From an uncultured Sunxiuqinia sp. (GTDB taxonomy: Bacteria > Bacteroidota > Bacteroidia > Bacteroidales > Prolixibacteraceae): a stretch of DNA of 64,000 nucleotides. The stretch is from NCBI RefSeq assembly GCF_963678245.1, contig NZ_OY782770.1, positions 1,054,001-1,118,000 on the forward strand, written 5' to 3'. The stretch's first letter is position 1. Each line of letters starts with the position of its first letter. The notes below the pieces were generated by a model. That model was not told the DNA's origin. It was given only the letters and a program-made list of their open reading frames with translations, and searched no databases. The position numbers were made by a program, and so were the translations under genes. This document shows positions 45,917 through 56,197 of this stretch, in pieces.

Positions 45917-47758
45917 TTAATGAATATATTCTTTAATGATCTCTTCATCGGTTAGTTGCGACCCCGAAACCGTCATTGCCGTTTCAATTAATGCCAAATG
46001 CGAATATGCCTGCGGAAAATTTCCGAGCATCCGTTTGGTTTTAAAATCAAGATCTTCACTAAACAACCCAAGATGGTTTGAATAATTCAGCAGTTTATTG
46101 AATTTTTTGATGGCCTCTTCCTTTCGTCCAATTTTAAATAGAGCATTAGTCAACCAAAATGAACAGATAGTAAAAGCTGACTTTGGCGTTCCAAAATCAT
46201 CTTGATTGCGATAGCGGAACATCAAACCATCGCGTTCCAACTCCTCCTGAATAGCTAATACCGTAGTCACATACTTCTGATCAGTTGCATTAATAAAACC
46301 ATACGACTCCATTAATAAAACCGAAGCATCCAAGTCATTTGACCCATATGCTTGGGTAAAGGCCTGTCTTTCCTCGCTCCATGCCTTTTTCATGATGTCT
46401 TTGTGAATTTTATCCCTCAAGACAGACCATTTATCAACATACAGCCCGCGTCGTAGGAGTGTCGCAATTTTAACAGCACGATCAAGCGCGGTCCAACAAA
46501 GAACCTTGCTAAACGTGAAATGCTTGTTTTCGCTTCTGATTTCCCAAATTCCACGATCAGGCTTCTTCCAATTGTTTTCTACAACTTTAATTATATTACG
46601 CACAATAGTCCAAAGCTCTTCGCTGTGCTCCAATGTAATATCATAAATCTCAAGTTGTTGATAAATAACGTCCAGTAAGATGCCATAAATATCATTCTGC
46701 TTTTGTCGGTAAGCCGCATTTCCAATCCGAACCGGAACTGATCCTTCATACCCCTCTAAATGTGATAATTCATGCTCTCTCAATTTCTTTTCCCCGTTAA
46801 TCCCATACATAATTTGCATCTTCTCATCCTTGTCAGGAAGTATGTCTATAATAAAACGGAGATATTGATTGGCCAGTTTGTAATGCCCCAAGGAAGTCAT
46901 GATTTTAACAACCATTGAGCCATCACGAATCCAGCAAAATCGATAATCCCAGTTTCGTTCTTCTCCAATCGTTTCAGGCAACGAAGTAGTTAAGGCAGCC
47001 AGAATTGCGCCACTCTTAGCATAACTTAACATCTTAAGAATCAATGCACTACGAATTATAAGATCATTATAAACACGGAAAGAAGTTGTTCGTTCAACCC
47101 AATTCAACCAATAAACTCGAGTTCGCTCCATTTTTAATTTTGCCCTGCGAGTATCTTGTGGAAGTAACTTTTGATTATAGCTTAACAGGCAATATTCATC
47201 CTGTGTTAATCGGATTGAATTTTGCTCTAGAATATCCTGATAATCCAGGCTAGAGTAAAAATATAGTGAATCGTAAGTTCCGTTGGTGGTGTTTGATTTG
47301 ATGTAACAATTTCCATTCCTTTCCCTCTCGCAGCCCTGTTCTACAAAATTTTTGGTCTCGTTTTTTCCATATTCCAACTTAGGATCGTACAAAACCTTAA
47401 ATGATGGCTTACCTTCAACCCATTTAAAATAACGAATAATATCAGGTGGAGTATAATGCCCGCCGCTATCGGGATTTTCATACCTTGGCATAAAGTCTCG
47501 CACTTCAAATACGCCATCTTCGCACTTAAACCTCGTTTTTAAAATGTTCGTTCGTGGAATGTAACTCTGAGTAATATTTTCTGGTTTATCAGGGATAATT
47601 TTAAAGCTTCCTCCCTTTTTCTTATCCAATAAATTTGCGAAAACCGAAGAAGAGTCAAATTGTGGCAAACAAAGCCAGTCAACTGATCCATCTTCTGAAA
47701 CCAAAGCAGCGCTTCTGCAATTTCCAATAACCCCGTAATTCAAATTCTTCATAGACAA
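45917..47758 (-). CDS. Glycoside hydrolase family 15 protein
   Basis: A 613-aa (alpha/alpha)6-barrel enzyme of the GH15 glucoamylase/trehalase-like family. It shows the N-terminal YGVIGNCRSAALVSEDGSVDWLCLPQFDS segment, the catalytic-region motif ERNWDYRFCWIRDGS, the central LSHLEGYEGSVPVRIGN and the late FPQAYSHLAL. No signal peptide, so cytoplasmic. Because it is divergent from the trehalose synthesis gene, trehalose (or a storage glucan) is a plausible substrate. Alternative start two codons in. Confidence 0.88.
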   Translation of the reverse strand: MSMKNLNYGVIGNCRSAALVSEDGSVDWLCLPQFDSSSVFANLLDKKKGGSFKIIPDKPENITQSYIPRTNILKTRFKCEDGVFEVRDFMPRYENPDSGGHYTPPDIIRYFKWVEGKPSFKVLYDPKLEYGKNETKNFVEQGCERERNGNCYIKSNTTNGTYDSLYFYSSLDYQDILEQNSIRLTQDEYCLLSYNQKLLPQDTRRAKLKMERTRVYWLNWVERTTSFRVYNDLIIRSALILKMLSYAKSGAILAALTTSLPETIGEERNWDYRFCWIRDGSMVVKIMTSLGHYKLANQYLRFIIDILPDKDEKMQIMYGINGEKKLREHELSHLEGYEGSVPVRIGNAAYRQKQNDIYGILLDVIYQQLEIYDITLEHSEELWTIVRNIIKVVENNWKKPDRGIWEIRSENKHFTFSKVLCWTALDRAVKIATLLRRGLYVDKWSVLRDKIHKDIMKKAWSEERQAFTQAYGSNDLDASVLLMESYGFINATDQKYVTTVLAIQEELERDGLMFRYRNQDDFGTPKSAFTICSFWLTNALFKIGRKEEAIKKFNKLLNYSNHLGLFSEDLDFKTKRMLGNFPQAYSHLALIETAMTVSGSQLTDEEIIKEYIH

Positions 47759-48041
47759 ATGTTAAACATCATCAAAAAGGATGGATTAATTCCAAAATAT
47801 TTTGATAACTTGAAAAAATAAAACAACCTTTAAAGTAGCAGAAAGCACTCAGAAAGGCTAATTGAGCCGCTAATATAAATTTTATAACCGAAAATGTCTC
47901 AAATATGAGTCAAGAACATCCGCTTCTTTATATTTGGGTTCAATAATTTCGATTTCACAACAATTAACTTAAGAATGTGTTGGTAAATAGTAAGGAAAAC
48001 ATTAATCAGATTAAAACAAATAGACCAAAATAGAAACAGTA

Positions 48042-50252
48042 ATGAGCAAAATTCATATCGTATCAAACCGATTACCGCTAAGTATAAGAAGAGAAGAAGA
48101 ATCATTTGAACTATCTCCAAGCGTGGGAGGACTAGCTACCGGAATGAGATCCATCTATAAAGAATATGGAGGAAAATGGATCGGGTGGCCCGGCTTAGCA
48201 AAAGATGACCTGACAGAAGACGAAATTATTGAGATTGACGACAAACTGGTTACCGAAGACTGCCTTGCCGTTCATTTAAACAAAGAAGAAATCAATCTAT
48301 ATTATGAAGGCTTTAGCAATAATGTTATCTGGCCTCTCTTTCATTATTTCGCACAGTTTTGCGATTACAATCCAGACTACTGGGAAGCCTATAAAAAAGT
48401 TAACCATAAGTTTGCACAAAAAGCCCTTGAAACCATAGATGATGGTGACATTGTTTGGATCCACGACTACCAGCTGCTCTTGGTGCCGGAATTGATCAAG
48501 TCAGTTAAACCAAATGTCACAATCGGTTTTTTCCTTCACATTCCATTTCCTTCATTCGAAGTTTTCCGAATCTTACCCTGGCGTAATGAGTTAATTAAAG
48601 GGATGCTTGGATCTGATCTGATCGGGTTTCACACTTATGATTACGAAAGACATTTTTTCAGTTCAGTGAGACGATTGTTAGGCCACGAGATTTCTTTCAA
48701 CGAGATTCATCTTGAGGACCGGATCATTTTGGCAGATGCTTTCCCAATGGGAATTGACTACGATAAATTTGAAAATTTAGCCAAGGACATTGCTCATAAA
48801 TCACTGCAAGAAAAGTCTGAGTTCCATCGAGAGTTAGAAAAATATTTTCTGGTATCGCCAGACCGAAAGCTAATTTTATCGATTGACCGACTGGATTATA
48901 CGAAGGGAATTCCGAACAGGCTGCACGCGTTTGAAAAATTCCTAAATAAATATCCTGAATTCAGGAATCAGGTTTCGCTCATTATGCTAGTTGTTCCTTC
49001 GCGCGACGAAGTAGAGCAATACAAACTACTAAAAAGTGAAATTGATGAGCTTGTTGGGCGGATTAACGGGCAATACGGAAATGTGAACTACACTCCTGTC
49101 TGGTATTTCTATCGTTCGCTGCCATTCGAAAACCTGATTGAATTGTACAGCACTTCCGATGTGGCACTAATTACTCCGGTACGCGACGGAATGAATCTGG
49201 TGGCGAAAGAATATATTGCTTGCAGAGTGAATCAAAGTGGCGTATTAGTTATTAGCGAAATGGCAGGAGCGGTAAAAGAATTGGGTGAAGCAATCATCAT
49301 CAATCCGAACAACGAAGATGAAATTGCAGACAGCATTAACCAAGCATTAACGATGCCATTGGACGAGCAACGAAGGAGAATGAAATACTTACAATCGCGA
49401 ATTCGAAGATACGATGTATTTAAATGGTCAGGCGAATTTATAAAAGGCTTGAAAAAAGTTGAAGGAATTCAACAGCACTTTCTGGCTAAAAGAATTACTA
49501 CAAGTTTAAGTAAAGAATTAGTTGAAAAATTTGCTTCAGCAAAAAAACGCGCCATATTTCTTGATTACGATGGAACGCTCGTTGGTTTCAATAACGACCC
49601 ACAAGCAGCAAGTCCCGATGAAGAGTTGCACAAACTAATTACCAAGTTGGAAGAGAATGAAAAAAACACTGTCACGATAATTAGTGGACGCGACCGGGAA
49701 ACACTTGAAAAATGGCTGGGAAATCACAAAGTTAACTTAATTGTTGAACATGGGGTTTGGCTGAAGAAAATTGGTGAAGACTGGAAGATGCTCGACAATA
49801 TAAATAGCACCTGGAAACCAACGATTCGTCCTATCCTAGAGAGCTTTGTTGACCGAACACCTGGAACTTTTATCGAAGAAAAGAACTATTCACTGGTTTG
49901 GCACTACCGAAACTCGGAACCGGAACAAGGCGAACTGAGAGCCAACGAATTGAAAGATGAGCTTCGGAACATGATTGCCAACCATAATCTGGAAATTATG
50001 GAAGGAAATAAAGTAATTGAAGTAAAAGCCGGCGGAATAAACAAAGGCATCGCAGCTCAACGCTTTTTAGGAGATGACGACTACGACTTTATTCTTGCTA
50101 TGGGTGACGACTGGACCGATGAATACATGTTCCGCGAGCTACCTAAGTCGGCCTATACCATAAAAGTGGGTTTGAAAAAAACAGAAGCGTCCTACAAAGT
50201 GGAGTCTGTAAAATCAGTACGCAACTTACTGAAATCATTGGGAGCTGAATAA
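48042..50252 (+). CDS. otsAB: Fused trehalose-6-phosphate synthase/phosphatase
   Basis: A 736-aa bifunctional protein. Residues 1-470 form a GT20 trehalose-6-phosphate synthase (IHIVSNRLPL, VGGLATGM, HDYQLLLVPELI, IGFHTYDY, LDYTKGIPNRL, DGMNLVAKEY). Residues about 500-736 form a HAD phosphatase (AIFLDYDGTL, IISGRDRETLE, GDDWTDEYMF). It makes trehalose from UDP-glucose and glucose-6-phosphate via T6P, for osmotic and desiccation protection. Divergent from the GH15 gene. Confidence 0.95.
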   Translation: MSKIHIVSNRLPLSIRREEESFELSPSVGGLATGMRSIYKEYGGKWIGWPGLAKDDLTEDEIIEIDDKLVTEDCLAVHLNKEEINLYYEGFSNNVIWPLFHYFAQFCDYNPDYWEAYKKVNHKFAQKALETIDDGDIVWIHDYQLLLVPELIKSVKPNVTIGFFLHIPFPSFEVFRILPWRNELIKGMLGSDLIGFHTYDYERHFFSSVRRLLGHEISFNEIHLEDRIILADAFPMGIDYDKFENLAKDIAHKSLQEKSEFHRELEKYFLVSPDRKLILSIDRLDYTKGIPNRLHAFEKFLNKYPEFRNQVSLIMLVVPSRDEVEQYKLLKSEIDELVGRINGQYGNVNYTPVWYFYRSLPFENLIELYSTSDVALITPVRDGMNLVAKEYIACRVNQSGVLVISEMAGAVKELGEAIIINPNNEDEIADSINQALTMPLDEQRRRMKYLQSRIRRYDVFKWSGEFIKGLKKVEGIQQHFLAKRITTSLSKELVEKFASAKKRAIFLDYDGTLVGFNNDPQAASPDEELHKLITKLEENEKNTVTIISGRDRETLEKWLGNHKVNLIVEHGVWLKKIGEDWKMLDNINSTWKPTIRPILESFVDRTPGTFIEEKNYSLVWHYRNSEPEQGELRANELKDELRNMIANHNLEIMEGNKVIEVKAGGINKGIAAQRFLGDDDYDFILAMGDDWTDEYMFRELPKSAYTIKVGLKKTEASYKVESVKSVRNLLKSLGAE

Positions 50253-50409
50253 CAAAAAGTCATTTCGTCAGCTTTTCTAAAAAATGGTGTAGTTTTAAGC
50301 TTTCAGATAAAGTTATGATGAAAAGAGCATGTAAAAATATTCACACGAAGGAGCATGATTATTTAAAGAGAGTTCCATGTGTTACAAAAAGTAAACAATT
50401 AATAAACAC

Positions 50410-51216
50410 ATGAAAATTATTTTAATGCTGCTCGTCCTGGTATTTCTGAAAACAGGTTATGCGCAGGACACAATCAACGAAACAGATAAAAAAGGGCAAA
50501 AGCAAGGTTTCTGGGTGAAACAATTGCCCAATGGGACCAAAATTTACGAAGGAAATTTTAAAAATGATAAACCCGTTGGTGAGTTTAAACGCTACCATAC
50601 CAGCGGGTTTTTAAAAGCCCAATTGTTCTATCCCGAGAAATCGGATACGGTAAAAGCTGAGTTGTATGATCTTAAAGGAAAATTGATGGCTGAAGGCCAA
50701 TATATTGGACAGCTTAAGACTGGCCACTGGAAATTTTTTCAGAAAGATCAATTGGTTTCTGAAGAAGAATACCTGAACAACCTAAAACATGGCATTTCAA
50801 AAACCTACTATCCAACCGGCGAACTTTTTGAACAAACATCGTTTAAATACGATTTGAAAGATGGTATTTACCGCGCGTATTTCAAAAACGGCAAACCTTA
50901 CATGGAGTGCATGATGAAAAATGCCAAGCGAGAGGGCACATGTAAAGTTTATTACCAAAACGGAGCACTTGAACTGGATGCTTTTTATACAATGGGATTA
51001 CGAGATAAAGAGTGGAATTATTATCATCCAAATGGCGATTTCTCGCATTCGCTTATTTACGACATGGGAATCCTGATGAATGCGATGGTTTTAGATAGTA
51101 TTCAGCAACTAAAGTTCAACGAGTTGGAGAAAAACAAAAGCAAATTGGTTGACCCCGAAAAATTCATGAACGATCCCATGCAATACATGCAAAAGAACAA
51201 TATTCTTCCACGATGA
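50410..51216 (+). CDS. Secreted MORN-repeat (YwqK-like) protein
   Basis: A 268-aa protein with an N-terminal signal peptide (cleavage near YAQ) and repeated MORN/YwqK motifs: KIYEGNFKNDKPVGEFKRY, MAEGQYIGQLKTGHWKF, LKHGISKTYYPTGELF, KDGIYRAYFKNGKPY. Such repeats form beta-hairpin sheets. Databases often name this family 'antitoxin YwqK', but no toxin partner is seen and a secreted envelope protein is more likely. Followed 62 nt later by the subtilase gene. Confidence 0.8.
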   Translation: MKIILMLLVLVFLKTGYAQDTINETDKKGQKQGFWVKQLPNGTKIYEGNFKNDKPVGEFKRYHTSGFLKAQLFYPEKSDTVKAELYDLKGKLMAEGQYIGQLKTGHWKFFQKDQLVSEEEYLNNLKHGISKTYYPTGELFEQTSFKYDLKDGIYRAYFKNGKPYMECMMKNAKREGTCKVYYQNGALELDAFYTMGLRDKEWNYYHPNGDFSHSLIYDMGILMNAMVLDSIQQLKFNELEKNKSKLVDPEKFMNDPMQYMQKNNILPR

Positions 51217-51278
51217 TTGATTGGTGTTACGTGGCAATAGCAAATTTGCATGACTGTAACAAAATTGAAAGATAAGCG

Positions 51279-52916
51279 ATGTTAAAATCCTGGTTTTTTA
51301 TTGCTTCCCTAATCATCCTGACAGGAAACTTAGTGGCTCAAGATGAAGTCGAAAACTTCTACTGGGTGCGTTTCAAAGACAAGTTGGGAACAGTTTTTAG
51401 CATCAATCAGCCGGAACAGTTTTTGTCGCTGCGCGCAATTGAACGCCGCCAAAAACAAAATATCGCGGTTGATGAACTTGATTTACCGGTGTCGATCAAC
51501 TACCTGCAACAGCTGAAAGAACAGGGAGCAGAAATCATTCATACATCGAAATGGCTTAATGGGGCAACCATTCGAGCAACCACATCCGTTTATGAGCAAA
51601 TCAGACAAGATCTAAATTTCATTGCCTTTTCAGAACTTACCAAACCCGGTATTTTCTTGAAGTCAGCTCGCAATAAATTTCAAACCGAGCGTCAACTAAA
51701 CGACATCAATATCTCCGAGTACGGCTCTTCCTACCACCAATTGCGGCTATTTAACGGACAACTACTGCATGCACTCGGCTATCGGGGAGAAGGCATGCAC
51801 ATTGCTGTTTTAGATGCCGGCTTTTATAAAGTCGATGAGTTACCGGCTTTCGAGCAACTGTGGGGCGAAAATCGTATACTGGGAACCAAAGATTTTGTCG
51901 ATCCCGGAGGTGATGTTTTTCTGGCACACACCCATGGCACGAATGTACTTTCGACAATGGGAGGATATGTCAAAAATAAATTAATTGGAACCGCTCCTGA
52001 AGCATCTTACTATTTGCTGCGCAGCGAAGATGGTGCGACGGAATACCCGACTGAAGAAGACAACTGGGTTGCAGCTGCTGAATGGGCTGACAGTGCCGGC
52101 TGCGATGTTATTAATTCGTCCTTAGGCTATACAACCTTTGATGACGCGGATATGAATCACAGTTATGCTGAGATGGACGGGAACACCACCCGAATCACGA
52201 AAGCTGCAAACATTGCGGTGGAAAAAGGCATGCTGGTGTTTTCCAGCGCAGGAAACGAAGCCAATAATCCATGGAGATATTTGGTTGCTCCTTCGGATGG
52301 AAACTTGGTAATTGGTGTTGCGGCAGTTAATAACGATAGCATTTGGGCGCCGTTTAGCTCTTTGGGTCCGAGTGCCGATGGCGACGTAAAACCGAATCTG
52401 GCAGCAGTTGGCTGGGGAACCATTCTGCAAAAAACGGATGGACGTATCGGTCCTTCAAATGGCACCTCTTTCGCGTCCCCGATACTAGCCGGAATGGCTG
52501 CCTGCTTGTGGCAGGCACACCCCGATGCAACCAACCTGGAAATAAAAGAAGCGCTCGAAAAAAGTGCCTCGCAATACGCATATCCCAACGACACGCTAGG
52601 CTATGGCATACCTAATTTTCATCTAGCCAATCTATCTCTTCGTCCAACCGATCAGCATACTAAAACGGACAAATGGACAGCTTTACCAAATCCTTTTAGT
52701 GAGGGCATTTATTTATTTCAGACCACTCCAAAACCGACAGGAGAAATAACCATCAGCCTGTTTTCAGCTCTTGGCAACTGCCTTTACAAACAAGTTTTTC
52801 AATATGTGTCTTCTATTTTTATTCCGAATTTGGCTAACTTGCCTGCCGGATTAATTCTGCTTAAAATTGAAACAAATACCGATAATACGGTAATCAAACT
52901 GATAAAGGTCAATTAG
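51279..52916 (+). CDS. S8 subtilisin-like peptidase with T9SS sorting domain
   Basis: A 545-aa secreted serine protease: signal peptide at about residues 1-20, then a propeptide-like region, then the S8 triad Asp in IAVLDAGFY, His in HTHGTNVLST and Ser in NGTSFASPILAG. The last 80 residues match a type A T9SS sorting domain (PNPFSEGIYLF; LFSALGNCLYKQ; LPAGLILLKIET; VIKLIKVN). It should be exported through the T9SS encoded in this window. It ends 3 nt before xseA. Confidence 0.92.
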   Translation: MLKSWFFIASLIILTGNLVAQDEVENFYWVRFKDKLGTVFSINQPEQFLSLRAIERRQKQNIAVDELDLPVSINYLQQLKEQGAEIIHTSKWLNGATIRATTSVYEQIRQDLNFIAFSELTKPGIFLKSARNKFQTERQLNDINISEYGSSYHQLRLFNGQLLHALGYRGEGMHIAVLDAGFYKVDELPAFEQLWGENRILGTKDFVDPGGDVFLAHTHGTNVLSTMGGYVKNKLIGTAPEASYYLLRSEDGATEYPTEEDNWVAAAEWADSAGCDVINSSLGYTTFDDADMNHSYAEMDGNTTRITKAANIAVEKGMLVFSSAGNEANNPWRYLVAPSDGNLVIGVAAVNNDSIWAPFSSLGPSADGDVKPNLAAVGWGTILQKTDGRIGPSNGTSFASPILAGMAACLWQAHPDATNLEIKEALEKSASQYAYPNDTLGYGIPNFHLANLSLRPTDQHTKTDKWTALPNPFSEGIYLFQTTPKPTGEITISLFSALGNCLYKQVFQYVSSIFIPNLANLPAGLILLKIETNTDNTVIKLIKVN

Positions 52917-52919
52917 AGT

Positions 52920-54359
52920 ATGGCGGCAGCACAACTCACTCTTTCGGAACTCAACAATCAAATAAAAGAGCAACTGGACGATGCTTTTCCAAGCCTGTTG
53001 TGGATAAAAGCTGAGATTAGCGAGCTGAATCAAAACCGTACCGGCCATTGCTATCTTGAATTGGTTGACGTTGATGAAGCCACAAAGAATGTAGTTGCTC
53101 GCTGTCGGGCAACCATTTGGTCGTACACATTTCGCATGCTAAAGCCGTTCTTTGAAACCACAACGGGACAGGCTTTCTCCGAGGGGTTAAAAGTACTCGT
53201 CAGCGCCAAAGTAGAGTTTCATCCGATGTACGGATTGAGCTTGAATATTCGGGATATTGATCCAACTTATACGATGGGCGACATGGCTCGCAAGCGACGT
53301 GAAATCCTGCTTCAGCTCGAAGAAGATGGTGTGGTTGATATGAATAAGGAGCTGGAACTTCCGCTGGTGCCCCAGCGAATTGCGATTGTTTCGTCACCAA
53401 CAGCAGCCGGGCTGCAAGACTTCCGGGATCAGCTGGCTAACAACGCCTACAACATTCATTTTTATACCAAGCTGTTTCCCGCAATCATGCAAGGGAAAGA
53501 TGCGGCTGCTTCCATCATCATCGCTTTGGAGCAGGTATTTCAATACGAAGATTTTTTTGATTTGGTGGTCATTATTCGTGGTGGAGGCGCGCAAATTGAT
53601 TTGGCCAGTTTCGATCATTACGAATTAGCTTATCACATCACCCAATTACCAATACCTGTGCTGACGGGGATTGGCCACGACAAAGATGAAACAGCCGTTG
53701 ATTTAGTAGCTCACACTAAGCTGAAAACTCCAACAGCCGTAGCTGAATTTTTGATAAGTGGAGCGGCAGCCTTCGAGCAAATGCTGGACGAAATGAAAGA
53801 GCGGTTCGTTGAACAGGTTGAAGATCGGCTTCACAACGAAAAAGAATTTTTGAAGAGCTCGATGCAAAAACTAACGCAAGGAGTGCGCGAATTGGTTAGC
53901 GAGGAAAATAATCGATTTAACCTGACGAATTTCAGGCTTGAGAAATCGATACCCGTATTTCTTGCCACGAAACTACAACAGTTACAAGAACACAAACACC
54001 AGATTGAAAAATTAGGAACCGGTCACATCAATGAGCAAAACCATCAATTGAGCCGAAAGTTGGACAACCTCCAATTTTTCATGCAACGACAATTCAGAAT
54101 TAGACGTAACCAGTTGACTCAATCTCAGGAGCTGTTTAAAATTCGCCTTAAAAACACCTTAAGGGAAGAAAAAAACAAACTGACTAATTTTGAAGGAAAA
54201 GTTCGTTTGATGGATCCTAAAAGTGTATTGAAACGAGGATACAGCTTAACTTATAGCGATGGGCATTTAATCAAATCTACGAAACAATTATCCGATGGCG
54301 ACGTGATCGAAACACAATTAGCAGACGGGAAAGTAAAAAGTAAAATCACAAAAAAATAA
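52920..54359 (+). CDS. xseA: Exodeoxyribonuclease VII large subunit
   Basis: A 479-aa protein: N-terminal OB-fold (LTLSELNNQIKEQL, WIKAEISEL, GHCYLEL), catalytic domain with RIAIVSSPTAAGLQD, VIIRGGGAQIDLASFDHYELA, GIGHDKDETAVDLVAH and KTPTAVAEFL, a long coiled-coil region, and the C-terminal SVLKRGYSLTYSDGHLI motif. With XseB it degrades single-stranded DNA bidirectionally. Only 5 nt before xseB. Confidence 0.95.
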   Translation: MAAAQLTLSELNNQIKEQLDDAFPSLLWIKAEISELNQNRTGHCYLELVDVDEATKNVVARCRATIWSYTFRMLKPFFETTTGQAFSEGLKVLVSAKVEFHPMYGLSLNIRDIDPTYTMGDMARKRREILLQLEEDGVVDMNKELELPLVPQRIAIVSSPTAAGLQDFRDQLANNAYNIHFYTKLFPAIMQGKDAAASIIIALEQVFQYEDFFDLVVIIRGGGAQIDLASFDHYELAYHITQLPIPVLTGIGHDKDETAVDLVAHTKLKTPTAVAEFLISGAAAFEQMLDEMKERFVEQVEDRLHNEKEFLKSSMQKLTQGVRELVSEENNRFNLTNFRLEKSIPVFLATKLQQLQEHKHQIEKLGTGHINEQNHQLSRKLDNLQFFMQRQFRIRRNQLTQSQELFKIRLKNTLREEKNKLTNFEGKVRLMDPKSVLKRGYSLTYSDGHLIKSTKQLSDGDVIETQLADGKVKSKITKK

Positions 54360-54364
54360 GAACT

Positions 54365-54565
54365 ATGGCAGCAAAAAAGCCAACCTATCAGGAAGCAGTG
54401 AACGAAATTGATGAGATTCTTGAAAAAATTGAGAATGAAGAACTCGATGTGGATGAATTGTCAACCAAAGTAAAAAGAGTATCAACACTCATTAAGCTTT
54501 GCAAAGACAAGCTTCACAAAACGGAGACTGAGGTTGAGAATATTCTAAAAGAAATGGAAGCCTAA
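54365..54565 (+). CDS. xseB: Exodeoxyribonuclease VII small subunit
   Basis: A 66-aa helical protein (YQEAVNEIDEILEKIENEELDVDELSTKVKR), matching the XseB fold and size. It lies 5 nt after xseA and is needed for nuclease function. Confidence 0.92.
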   Translation: MAAKKPTYQEAVNEIDEILEKIENEELDVDELSTKVKRVSTLIKLCKDKLHKTETEVENILKEMEA

Positions 54566-54576
54566 TCGTCAATTTA

Positions 54577-54609
54577 CAAAAAAACAAAGGCTCTCAATAA
54601 TTGAGAACC
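54577..54609 (-). terminator. Terminator of the DUF1328 gene
   Basis: A 9-bp stem with one mismatch (54589-54597 with 54601-54609). The minus-strand side is followed by a T-rich tail (A-rich 54577-54588 on plus). It may also block read-through from xseB. Confidence 0.6.
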
Positions 54610-54647
54610 CCTGTCGAAAAAAACACCTATTACTTATTATTGGAGAT

Positions 54648-54815
54648 CTATTTCCACCCCCTGAAACCTCCTGCAATTAAGGATAATAACAGAAGGACAA
54701 TAAAAATGTAAAAGACTATTTTTGCAATTTCAGCTGCTCCTGCCGCAATTCCTCCAAAACCAAACAGTGCAGCAACTAATGCAACTAATAAAAAGACAAT
54801 AACTAAACGTAACAT
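54648..54815 (-). CDS. DUF1328 (UPF0391) small membrane protein
   Basis: A 55-aa, two-helix membrane protein: MLRLVIVFLLVALVAALFGF, then GGIAAGAAEIAK, then a second hydrophobic helix and the end AGGFRGWK. Length and motif match DUF1328/YtjA proteins, often associated with stress. It lies 21 nt downstream of the beta-barrel gene and may be cotranscribed with it. Confidence 0.85.
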   Translation of the reverse strand: MLRLVIVFLLVALVAALFGFGGIAAGAAEIAKIVFYIFIVLLLLSLIAGGFRGWK

Positions 54816-54836
54816 AAATAATTCTTTTAAGTGATT

Positions 54837-55469
54837 TTAAAACCTAAGTCCTGCATATACTTGAATGACAGAGTTCTTTGCGTCTCCAAGCACGTCATAA
54901 GAGAGATCATCATCCTTCGCTACTTGCGTTAACCCAAGATTGTAGTTAAAGCCAAGTATCAAAGCATTCAGGTCGAATCCCAGTCCAAGGGAAACACCAT
55001 AATCCAACGACTTGAAGCGATCGCGGTCGATTTCATCTTCAGAATCAATTTCCCAAAAATCAAGAACGTCAGCATCTGTGTCAACATTGGCATTTACCAA
55101 ATAGGCGACATAAGGCCCAAACTGAAATTCAAAATCTTCGGCGAGATTAAAAACCAGTTTTACGGGTAATTCAATATAGTTGAGATTGAACTTGCTATCG
55201 CCATCAGCAAAAGCACTTCCATCATAATTTAGCTTCATCCCTTTTCCCGAATATAACAACTCGGGCTGAAGAGAAAACGACCGACCAAGAGGTATTTTAT
55301 TATATACGCCGGCATGAAAACCTACTTTAAGGTTGTTATCATTATTTCCGTCAGTGGTTAAACTCGAAAGGTTAACTCCTCCTTTAAACCCGGCTGTAGA
55401 CTCTTGTCCTACAGCGACGGTACTTACCAACAAGCAAAGAATGCCGGACAATAAAAAATATTTTTTCAT
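54837..55469 (-). CDS. Outer membrane beta-barrel protein (porin family)
   Basis: A 210-aa protein with a signal peptide (cleavage near VGQ) and alternating beta-strand pattern (GFKGGVNLSSL, LQPELLYSGKGMKL, YIELPVKLVFNLAEDFEFQFGPYVAYL) ending in VYAGLRF, a typical barrel terminus. It resembles the PorT-family-like 'outer membrane beta-barrel' proteins of Bacteroidota, not a specific transporter. The OmpA lipoprotein gene is upstream. Confidence 0.85.
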   Translation of the reverse strand: MKKYFLLSGILCLLVSTVAVGQESTAGFKGGVNLSSLTTDGNNDNNLKVGFHAGVYNKIPLGRSFSLQPELLYSGKGMKLNYDGSAFADGDSKFNLNYIELPVKLVFNLAEDFEFQFGPYVAYLVNANVDTDADVLDFWEIDSEDEIDRDRFKSLDYGVSLGLGFDLNALILGFNYNLGLTQVAKDDDLSYDVLGDAKNSVIQVYAGLRF

Positions 55470-55504
55470 AATTTATTTTATTTTTTGATTTGTGTTTATT
55501 TATT

Positions 55505-56197
55505 CTATTCCTCCAATCCGCCAATGTCTCCTCTTTTTGCAGCCCTTTTAAGCTTATCATTAGCGAAAATAGCAACCTCAACACGGCGATTTAATCGACG
55601 CCCATTCTCCGTTGCATTATCTGCGATTGGCTGTGATTCACCATATCCTATCTGGGTAACTCTGTTATCATTAACTCCTAGGTTTATTAGCAAATCTCCA
55701 ACGGATGCAGCCCGCTGTTCCGACAACTGTTGATTATAGTCCTCTGCTCCACGATCATCAGTATGACCTTCAATTAAAACTTCGGTATCATCATACTTCT
55801 TGAGTGTCTCTGCTAATTCCCGAATATTAGCTTCGGATGCGTCAGTCAATTTAGCTGAATCAAAACCGAAAAGAATCCCGGAATCAAAGGTTATTTTAAT
55901 CCCTTCGCCAATACGTGTCACCGTAGCCCCCTCCAAGTCGTCCTGCAGTTCTTCAGCCTGCTTGTCCATATAATTTCCAACTAATGCACCTGCAGTACCT
56001 CCAATAACAGCTCCTAGTATGGCTCCTTTTGCTGTATTGTCAGATCCTGAACCAATTACTCCTCCAATAGCTCCTCCTGCTCCAGCTCCTATTGCTCCTC
56101 CTCTAAATGTTTTTGAACTATCACAAGAAGCAAAAATGATTACTATTGCAAGCATTAATGAAAATGTTGTCTTTTTTCTAACTCCAATTGTTTTCAT
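55505..56197 (-). CDS. OmpA family lipoprotein with glycine zipper
   Basis: A 230-aa lipoprotein (lipobox FASC, Cys25). Residues about 32-85 form a glycine-zipper region (GAIGAGAGGAIGGVIG, GAILGAVIGGTAGALVG). The C-terminal OmpA/MotB domain (FDSAKLTDASEANIRELAETL, GHTDDRG, GYGESQPIADN, NRRVEVAI) binds peptidoglycan. It resembles YiaD-type proteins and should tether the outer membrane to the cell wall. Confidence 0.9.
   Translation of the reverse strand: MKTIGVRKKTTFSLMLAIVIIFASCDSSKTFRGGAIGAGAGGAIGGVIGSGSDNTAKGAILGAVIGGTAGALVGNYMDKQAEELQDDLEGATVTRIGEGIKITFDSGILFGFDSAKLTDASEANIRELAETLKKYDDTEVLIEGHTDDRGAEDYNQQLSEQRAASVGDLLINLGVNDNRVTQIGYGESQPIADNATENGRRLNRRVEVAIFANDKLKRAAKRGDIGGLEE

Noticed and set aside
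50315-50413. A 32-codon frame whose stop overlaps the start of the MORN gene (ATGA)
   Set aside because: Too short, no signal or family features, so chance overlap is more likely.
50410-51216. Toxin-antitoxin module based on the YwqK family name
   Set aside because: A signal peptide is present and there is no toxin gene beside it.
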